In this document: piece by piece, positions 1-6,500 of the stretch | Layout of the letters: each line of letters starts with the position of its first letter | Numbering within the stretch: the stretch's first letter is position 1 | From: an uncultured Clostridia bacterium | GTDB taxonomy: Bacteria > Bacillota > Clostridia > TANB77 > CAG-508 | Length of the DNA stretch: 24,387 nucleotides | Assembly (NCBI GenBank): GCA_934162255.1 | Contig: CAKPIG010000013.1 | Location: 1-24,387, forward strand | Direction of reading: 5' to 3' | Made by a program: the position numbers and the translations under genes | The notes under the pieces: model-generated | Seen by the model: the letters and a program-made list of their open reading frames with translations, nothing else | Databases searched by the model: none | Told to the model about the DNA's origin: nothing

Positions 1-112
1 CAAAAATGTCCTAAAATCGCACAAGAGTTCAGTAAAAGAAAAGTGCTATAAACACTTATATTTCAATAAAAACTAAACATTTCAATAAACTTCAAAAATG
101 GCTAATTGAATT

Positions 113-129
113 CTCATAACCCGAAGGTC
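113..129 (+). other. 17-nt fragment identical to initiator tRNA anticodon arm
   Basis: The bases CTCATAACCCGAAGGTC match, from memory, the anticodon loop (with CAT), 3' anticodon stem and variable loop of bacterial tRNA-fMet. The flanks do not continue the tRNA: the five bases before it cannot pair with CCCGA, and no T-arm follows. It is therefore not a functional tRNA. It may be a remnant left by an integrase acting at a tRNA gene, or coincidence. The GC-rich island stands out in very AT-rich surroundings. Confidence 0.35.
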
Positions 130-201
130 ACTTTTCATTGACTAACATACACAAAACAAAAAATAAAAAACTCAAAAAAACTCGCAAAAAAATAAAAAAG
201 A

Positions 202-210
202 TGATATAAT
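202..210 (+). promoter_or_regulatory. Extended -10 promoter for the mutT-like gene
   Basis: TGATATAAT is a perfect extended -10 element (TGnTATAAT). No convincing -35 lies 17 bases upstream, which is usual for extended -10 promoters. The predicted transcript would start near 217, just before the purine-rich ribosome binding site that serves the ATG at 234. Confidence 0.6.
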
Positions 211-233
211 ACACCAAAAGGAAGAAGAGGAAA

Positions 234-621
234 ATGATAAAAGTAGTAGCAGGAATAATATATAATGAAGAACGGAAAAATATTAATAGCAAAAAGAAAC
301 CTAAAAAAAGATCAAGGAGGGCTATGGGAATTTCCAGGAGGAAAGGTAGAAAAAGGAGAGAACGATGAACAAGCCTTGAAAAGAGAGATTGAAGAGGAAC
401 TAGATGCAGAAATAGAAGTTGAAAAATATATTGGAAAAACTAAATTTCAATATCCTGAAAAAGAAATAGAATTAATATTTTACAAAGCAAAGCTTTTAAG
501 TGATAATATAAAATTAATTGAACATGAAGAATATCAATGGATAACGGCAAATCAAGTAGAACAATATGAGTTCGCAGAAGCCGATAAAATGATCCTAAAA
601 ACACTAAAAAATTTAAACTAG
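234..621 (+). CDS. MutT-type Nudix hydrolase (8-oxo-dGTP diphosphatase-like), frameshifted near its start
   Basis: A small Nudix hydrolase of the MutT type, expected to hydrolyse oxidised nucleoside triphosphates. The Nudix box starts at the GGK that follows WEFP and ends REIEEELDA. The glycine usual near its end is D, as in several MutT proteins. The longest clean frame starts at ATG 265, but that lacks the first beta strand. The ATG at 234, behind a GAAGAAGAGG ribosome site, encodes MIKVVAGIIYNEE, exactly what a MutT N-terminus should be. Removing one base near 273 joins this to GKILIAKR and gives a normal 128-residue protein. So the gene is either interrupted by a one-base insertion, mis-sequenced, or starts at 265 in truncated form. 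It is the first gene of a likely operon with the downstream hydrolases. Confidence 0.8.
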
Positions 622-701
622 AATTAGAAATTAAAATGTACATACTTATTAAAAAGCAAAAACATTTTAAAATTTAACAATGAAAACGAAGGAGGAAACA
701 T

Positions 702-1676
702 ATGTGTACAGCTGTAACATATAAAACAAAAAATTTTTATTTTGGAAGAACATTGGATTATGAATTTTCATATAAAGAAGAAGTCACAATAACACCAAGA
801 AATTACCAATTTCATTTTAAAAATCATGTAGATATAAATAATCATTATGCAATAATTGGAATGGCATATGTAGCAGAAAATTATCCACTATATTATGATG
901 CTGTAAATGAAAAAGGTCTAGGAATAGCTGGCTTGAATTTTGTTGGAAATGCACATTATAATGATATTCAACAAGGAAAAGATAATATAGCACAGTTTGA
1001 ATTTATACCATGGATACTAAGTCAATGTTCTACAGTAAAAGAAGCAAAAAATTTGATAGAAAAAATGAACTTAACAAATATAACATTTAATTCTCAATTG
1101 CCATTAGCACAGTTACATTGGCTTATATCAGACCAAAATGAATCTATAACGGTAGAAGCAGTACAAGAAGGAATAAAAGTATATGAAAACCCGGTTGGTG
1201 TATTAACAAATAATCCACCATTTGATAAGCAATTGTTTGCATTAAATAATTATATGAGTTTGTCAAATAAGCCACCTGAAAATGCATTTGCAACAAGTTT
1301 AGAATTACAACAATATAGTAGAGGAATGGGAGCAATCGGACTTCCAGGCGATTTGTCATCTCAGTCAAGATTTATTAGAGCATCATTTGTAAAAATGAAT
1401 TCTGTATCTGGTGAGGAAGAAAATGAAAGTGTAAGCCAATTTTTTCATATACTTAATTCTGTTGAGCAGCAAAGAGGATGTTGTCAATTAGATGATGGGA
1501 AGTATGAAATTACAATTTATACATCATGTTGTAATGCAACAAAAGGAATTTATTACTATACTACTTATGATAATCATCAAATTACAGCAGTTGACTTGAA
1601 TAAAGAAGATTTGGAGGGAACTGAACTAGTCAAATATCCACTAATAAAAGGTGAACATATAAATTTCCAAAATTAA
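702..1676 (+). CDS. bsh: Bile salt hydrolase / choloylglycine hydrolase family
   Basis: An Ntn-hydrolase of the choloylglycine hydrolase family (324 residues, the usual length). It cleaves the amide bond of glycine- or taurine-conjugated bile salts; relatives cleave penicillin V. The protein begins MCTAV, so removal of Met exposes the nucleophile Cys2. The other catalytic positions are visible when aligned by eye to the Clostridium perfringens enzyme: Arg16, Asp19, Asn79 (in GLNF), Asn170 (in GVLTN) and Arg223 (in QSRFIR). Asn79 is the residue found in bile salt hydrolases, where penicillin acylases often differ, so bile salts are the more likely substrate. There is no signal peptide, so the enzyme is cytoplasmic. 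An AAGGAGG site precedes the start by seven bases. Its codons end in T more often than those of its neighbours, hinting at separate acquisition. It points to life in an animal gut. Confidence 0.92.
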   Translation: MCTAVTYKTKNFYFGRTLDYEFSYKEEVTITPRNYQFHFKNHVDINNHYAIIGMAYVAENYPLYYDAVNEKGLGIAGLNFVGNAHYNDIQQGKDNIAQFEFIPWILSQCSTVKEAKNLIEKMNLTNITFNSQLPLAQLHWLISDQNESITVEAVQEGIKVYENPVGVLTNNPPFDKQLFALNNYMSLSNKPPENAFATSLELQQYSRGMGAIGLPGDLSSQSRFIRASFVKMNSVSGEEENESVSQFFHILNSVEQQRGCCQLDDGKYEITIYTSCCNATKGIYYYTTYDNHQITAVDLNKEDLEGTELVKYPLIKGEHINFQN

Positions 1677-1692
1677 TAAAAGGGAGGTAAGA

Positions 1693-2160
1693 ATGGACTT
1701 AACAATTGAAATCGGAGAATACAAATTAAACATAAGAGCAGGAGGAGTAATAATACACGACGGAAAAATACTATTGCATAAAGACATAAATTCTGATCAT
1801 TATGCAATAATTGGAGGAAGAGTCAAAATAGGAGAAAACTCAGAAGAAACAATAAAAAGAGAAATCAAAGAAGAAACAGGAAAAGATGTCAAAATAATAG
1901 GATATGCAGCAACAATTGAAAACTTCTTTGAAATGAAAGGCAAAAAATATCATGAGATAATGTTTGTACATAGGATAGAATTTGTAAACGAAGAAGATCA
2001 AAAATGCATAGATACAATAAAAAATGTTGAAGGAAAGGACAACCTAAAATATGAATGGGTTGAAATAGAAAAATTAGAAGAATATTCATTATTACCAATA
2101 GAACTAAAAAAAATAATAAAAGAAGGAAAATTTCCAACACATAAAATAAACAGATATTAA
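1693..2160 (+). CDS. Nudix hydrolase
   Basis: A 155-residue Nudix-fold pyrophosphohydrolase. The Nudix box runs from Gly42 to Lys64: G, five residues, E48, seven residues, then R56-E57-I58-K59-E60-E61-T62-G63. All metal-binding glutamates are present, but the hydrophobic residue after the last Gly is Lys. The N-terminus (residues 12-30) forms the typical first strands ending in GKILLHK. A GGGAGG site precedes ATG 1693, and the gene starts 16 bases after the bile salt hydrolase, so the two are probably co-transcribed. The substrate cannot be read from the sequence. Relatives act on nucleoside diphosphate derivatives or capped nucleotides. Confidence 0.88.
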   Translation: MDLTIEIGEYKLNIRAGGVIIHDGKILLHKDINSDHYAIIGGRVKIGENSEETIKREIKEETGKDVKIIGYAATIENFFEMKGKKYHEIMFVHRIEFVNEEDQKCIDTIKNVEGKDNLKYEWVEIEKLEEYSLLPIELKKIIKEGKFPTHKINRY

Positions 2161-2176
2161 AGAAAAGAGGAATGCA

Positions 2177-2977
2177 ATGGGAGAACTTTGGGATATATAT
2201 GACAAAAATAAAAACAAGACGGGAAGGCTTGCGGAAAGAGATGTTTACAGATTTTGTGAGGGAGAATACCACATTGTAGTAACAGGAATTATTATAAATG
2301 ATGAAAACAAAATTTTAATCAGCAAAAGGGCCAAATTCAAAAAGAATCCAGAAATGTGGGAATGTAATGGAGGTTCAATTCTTGCTGGAGAGACAAGCTT
2401 ACAGGGAATTTTAAGAGAATTGAAAGAAGAATTAGGAGTTGACTTTAAGCCGGAAGATGCGATATTTCTAAAAGAAATCAGAAGGGACAAAGTAGTTCCT
2501 GATTTTAAAGACTTGTGGTTATTCTATAAGAATGTAAAAGATGAAGAAATAACTTTTCCTGATGGAGAGGCAACAGAATTCAAATGGGTAACAATAGATG
2601 AGTTTGAAGAAATGCTAAAAAACAAAGAGATTATCCATACAATTGACTTTGGAAGAGAAGAGTATGAACTAGCATTAGAAAAAATTGAAACTAAAAAACA
2701 AAATAGATACTATGATATCACAAAATCAGATAAACCAAGAAAAAATGTAAAATATTTTATACAAAACATTTCTGAAAAGCCAGCTTCCGCAATAGAATTG
2801 GGATGTGGAACTGGAAATGATACAATCTATTTAATTAAGAATGGATGGGATGTTTTAAGTATAGATAAAGAAGATGTAGAAGACAGAATAAATAAAAGAT
2901 TGAATACTGATGAACAAAAAAATTTACATTTAAAAAGCAAAGATTTGAAGAATTACAATTATCACCAACTGACTTAA
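2177..2977 (+). CDS. Nudix hydrolase fused to a class I SAM methyltransferase (N-terminal part, frame broken)
   Basis: Residues 1-170 form a Nudix domain of the isopentenyl-diphosphate-isomerase-like type, opening with ELWDIYDKNKNKTGR. The box is a perfect consensus: G66, E72, then R80-E81-L82-K83-E84-E85-L86-G87-V88. After a short linker a Rossmann methyltransferase begins, with SAM motif I at ELGCGTG (207-213) and the acidic end of strand 2 at SIDKED. The frame then ends early with a non-family tail, and the rest of the methyltransferase continues in another frame to 3270. Adding one base in the T/A run at 2929-2936 restores one reading frame of about 364 codons. An AGAGGA site precedes the start; the gene follows the previous Nudix gene by 16 bases. 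The target of the methyltransferase is unknown. Confidence 0.82.
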   Translation: MGELWDIYDKNKNKTGRLAERDVYRFCEGEYHIVVTGIIINDENKILISKRAKFKKNPEMWECNGGSILAGETSLQGILRELKEELGVDFKPEDAIFLKEIRRDKVVPDFKDLWLFYKNVKDEEITFPDGEATEFKWVTIDEFEEMLKNKEIIHTIDFGREEYELALEKIETKKQNRYYDITKSDKPRKNVKYFIQNISEKPASAIELGCGTGNDTIYLIKNGWDVLSIDKEDVEDRINKRLNTDEQKNLHLKSKDLKNYNYHQLT

Positions 2978-3270
2978 TTGTAGCAAATAATAGCTTATCC
3001 TTTTGTAATCCACAGAATTTTAATAATATGTGGAAAATTATAAAGGAAAACATACTACAAGGAGGTTATTTTGTTGGGAATTTTTTCGGAATAAATGATA
3101 GCTGGGCAGAAAAAGGAAAACAAATGACATTTTTAACTAAAGAAGAGATATATAAACTGTTTGAAGGATTTGAAATGATAAGGTTTGAAGAAATCGAAGA
3201 AGAAAAGCCAACAGCATTTGGAAAAATGAAACATTGGCATATATTTAATATAATAGCAAGAAAAAAATAA
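2929..3270 (+). pseudogene. C-terminal part of the methyltransferase, out of frame
   Basis: Reading frame 1 from about 2929 gives FKKQRFEEL, then SPTDLIVANNSLSFCNP and YFVGNFFGINDSWA. This continues a class I methyltransferase beyond motif I: LIVANNSLSFC is the strand-4 region. The first ATG here (3028) lies inside the fold and has no proper ribosome binding site, so this is not an independent gene. It is the lost end of the upstream fusion, displaced by a single-base deletion, or a sequencing error. It ends just before a strong terminator. Confidence 0.75.
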
Positions 3271-3285
3271 TATTTTAATTAAATA

Positions 3286-3333
3286 AAACTCTAATTATTA
3301 GATAAAAAATTTAGTAATTAGAGTTTATTTTTT
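3286..3333 (+). terminator. Rho-independent terminator closing the Nudix/BSH operon
   Basis: A perfect 12-bp stem (AAACTCTAATTA at 3286-3297 with TAATTAGAGTTT at 3315-3326), a 17-base AT-rich loop, and a T-rich tail at 3324-3333. It lies 16 bases after the end of the methyltransferase frame. Confidence 0.85.
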
Positions 3334-3581
3334 ACCCCAATATTCAAATATTACAAAAGAATAAAAACAGAGAAAACTAGGGAAATAGTATAAAGATGAA
3401 AAAATATAAGGAATTATGAGTTTTTTTGTAACAAAAATGTAATGAAAAAGAAATATAAGAGGCAAGACTTGAAAAGCCCTAAAAACAGCAGTTAAAAATG
3501 GAGGAATGCAGCTATTTACAAGAAAAGAAACGCATAATATAATTAAGAAAATAATTATTTTTTATGCGAGGGAGAATGCAA
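3334..3581 (+). other. Untranslated leader of the surface-protein gene
   Basis: About 250 bases with no gene. A possible -10 (TATAAA at 3389-3394) lacks a -35. A hairpin-forming segment lies at about 3532-3565: GCATAATATAATTA pairs with TAATTATTTTTTATGC, with a small bulge. It ends right before the GAGGGAG ribosome site at 3568-3574. Further up, GGC and GCC at about 3461-3478 and AGC/GCT pairs around 3487-3511 could form a compact fold. I see only a faint likeness to known riboswitches and do not name one. Confidence 0.4.
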
Positions 3582-6500
3582 ATGAACAAAAGCAAAATTT
3601 TTAAAAGTGTAATTTATACGAGTTTGACAGTGTTAATGATATTTTCAATATTAATATTAGCACTTCAACTTAATGCAAAAAAATTAGGAGAAAGTCAGGT
3701 TGCTACAACGACAACTAATTCAACTACTATTAAGTTAAAAAATGGAGAAGAAGCTCAAATTTCAAGTGGAAATGTATCAATAAATGATATAGAAGACTGG
3801 AAAAGCTTATCTGATGAAGAATTAGTAGAAGTAATAAATGCAACTACAGATAAAGAAATGGCAGTTTTTGTATATTCTCTAGATGAAGAAGAAACGGCAT
3901 TGTTATTATCTAAAAAAACATCATTAATTAATCCAGTAATAGAAGGAACTGAAACAGGTAATACCATAAAAGATGAGAATGGTGAAGAATGGCCAGAGGT
4001 TAATTTTGTAACAAGATACAATAGATATTATGATTATTTATTACAAGAATTTGCAGATTATGTTTACGGTGTAAATCCACTTGCATGGAATGAAGATGAC
4101 TGGAATGATACATCTACAACAGGAAGTGGACAATTTACTTTAAAAATAGTAAAAGAAGGAAAAGAAGCAAATGCTACAACAAATATAACATTTAGAGTAT
4201 CAAATGTAACAAGAATTCCTCAAAATGTAAGTTCTAAAAATTATACAATAACAACAACTTCAAATGGAGATAACTGGGTAACTCAAGGAATAAAAATCGA
4301 AAGTGATACTGCAAGTGATAACAGATGGGAAGGAATCGTTGTAAATGGTACATTTAATAAACCAACAGGATATTATGCAACATGGGAAATTCCAGATTCT
4401 AATTCTTGGTATAATATGCAAAAGAAGAATGGTGGTAGATTTTCAACACATGATAATGAATTTTTACAAGATACACTTTCACATAGTCATGGGGGAACAA
4501 CAACAAGTTCTGTAAGAATTCAATGTAATTCAAAAAACTGTGGATTGAGTACCAAAAGTAATCAATCATCAATAACAGGAATGATTACAATGAGAAGATT
4601 TACTGAATCATTGGAATTAAAGCCAAATGGAGGAACTGTATCTCAAACTAATTTTTCAGGAAAAGATGAGACAAGTATTACATTACCAACACCAACAAGA
4701 CCAGGATATATTTTTACAGGATGGTCAATAGACCCAAAGAACCCAAGAACTGAAGGAGCTAATGGAACTTTAAGTGGAAATACATATAAATATTGTGTAA
4801 ATGCAACATGGAATGGTGATTTTGGAGATACACATTTTAAAGATGATTATACATATGATGGATACTGGGGAAATTATACAAATACAACAGGAAAAACAAC
4901 ATTAATCGCAAATTGGAAATATGCAACATATACATTAACAGTAAAACCAAATGGAGGAACATGGGAAAATTCAAAAAATAATCAAAACTTTACACTTGTA
5001 ACAGGAAATACAAAATCAATATCTGCCCCAACACGTCCAGGATTCACATTCACAGGATGGACAAAAGAATCAGGAGCAGGAAGTACAATAACATCAGGAA
5101 CAGGAAACAACACATTCACAATGGGAACAGAAAACGCATCAATAATAGCAAACTGGAAAAGAAACAATTACACATTAACAGTAATACCAAATGGAGGAAC
5201 ATGGGAAAACTCAAAAAATAACCAAAACTTCACATTAGCATATGAAGCAGAAAAAGACATATCAAATCCAACAAGAACAGGATATAACTTCACAGGATGG
5301 ATATTAAATCCAACAAATCAAGGAAGCACATTAACACAACAAACAAATGGACAAAAATTCAAAATGGGATATTCAAATGCCAGCATAACAGCACAATGGG
5401 AAGCATGGGCACTTAAAGCAAACATTGCAATAAAAGACAATGAAACCAAAAATATAATACAAGATGATGCAAATACAAAAATAAATATTTACGAATGGGA
5501 CAGCAGCACAGGAGGATACACAAAATTACTAACAACACTAGACAAAAACAATCGTAAAGATGATGGAACATATGAAACGCCAAACTATCTAACATATACA
5601 GACACAAACTTAGGAAAATTCAGAATTATCGAATATACAGCACCATATGGATATTATGGAGATTGGGAAGGTGAAGGAACAACAACAAAAGTATCACATG
5701 ATATAAATATAGAAGAAATAATCAGAACAGGAAAATATGGAAATCAAACAATAAGTGATAAAGGAACAGTAAAATTAGTAATAGAAAATCAAAGAGTAAA
5801 AGGAGATATAACAGTAAATGTTATAGATTCAGAAACAAAAGCAGGTCCACAAGGTGATGCACTATTAGATGGAGCAGTATATGCACTATATGCAAGAGAA
5901 AATATCATGCATCCAGATGGAGTAAGCAACAACTTCTATTTTCCAGGAGATGAAGTTGCAAGAGTAACTGTAGCAAATGGACAACTAAAATATGAAAACA
6001 TGGAACAAGGAAGTTACTATGTAAAACAAATAAGTACATCAGAGGGATATATAGCAAATAATACCCAAACACCTACACAACTTACATATAAAGATGAAGC
6101 AACACTAAAAGTATATGACACAATAACAGTAGAACAAGTTGTAAAAAAACAAGCATTTAGAATCATAAAAGTAGGAGATGTAGGAACAAGTGATGAACTA
6201 GTAACATTAGAAGGAGCAGGATTTAAGGCATACTTAATATCAAGTTTATCAAAAGTTCAAAATGGAGAAATAACCAAAAATGAAAATGGAACATACAATC
6301 CAGAGGACTTCATAAACTATGACTTTACAAATGAAAAAACAGCATTAACATATGTAAATACAAAAGATGGAGAAAATATACCAGAAATGTTTACAGATGA
6401 AGAAGGATTCTTAACAAGCCCTGAGTTAGCATATGGAAACTACATAATAGTTGAAACAACAGTGCCAGCAGAAAGAGCAGCTATAAATCCATTCACAGTA

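Larger units (their letters stand above)
1..233. other. Leader region before the mutT-like gene
   Basis: This 5' stretch has no gene I can support. Frame 1 is open from the first base to a TAA at 49-51 and could be the end of a gene entering the window, but 16 codons are too few to judge. A weak inverted repeat (AAGTG at 41-45 with CACTT at 53-57) follows. The 11-mer ATTTCAATAAA occurs twice between 60 and 90. Positions 113-129 match an initiator tRNA anticodon arm and are listed separately, as is the promoter. Confidence 0.5.

Noticed and set aside
1..51. End of a gene entering from the left
   Set aside because: Frame 1 is open to a TAA at 49-51, but 16 codons with no recognisable motif are not enough evidence.
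3028..3270. Independent 80-residue gene
   Set aside because: It is the middle and end of a methyltransferase continued from the upstream gene after a one-base shift.
3430..3530. Cyclic di-GMP-I-like riboswitch before the surface-protein gene
   Set aside because: GGCAAGACTTGAAAAG and CCTAA...ATGG...AGC recall parts of the motif, but the conserved GACGCAAAGC half and the closing stem are missing.
3506..3604. 32-codon leader ORF overlapping the surface-protein start
   Set aside because: The only GGAGG lies directly against its ATG, too close to work, and the peptide looks random.
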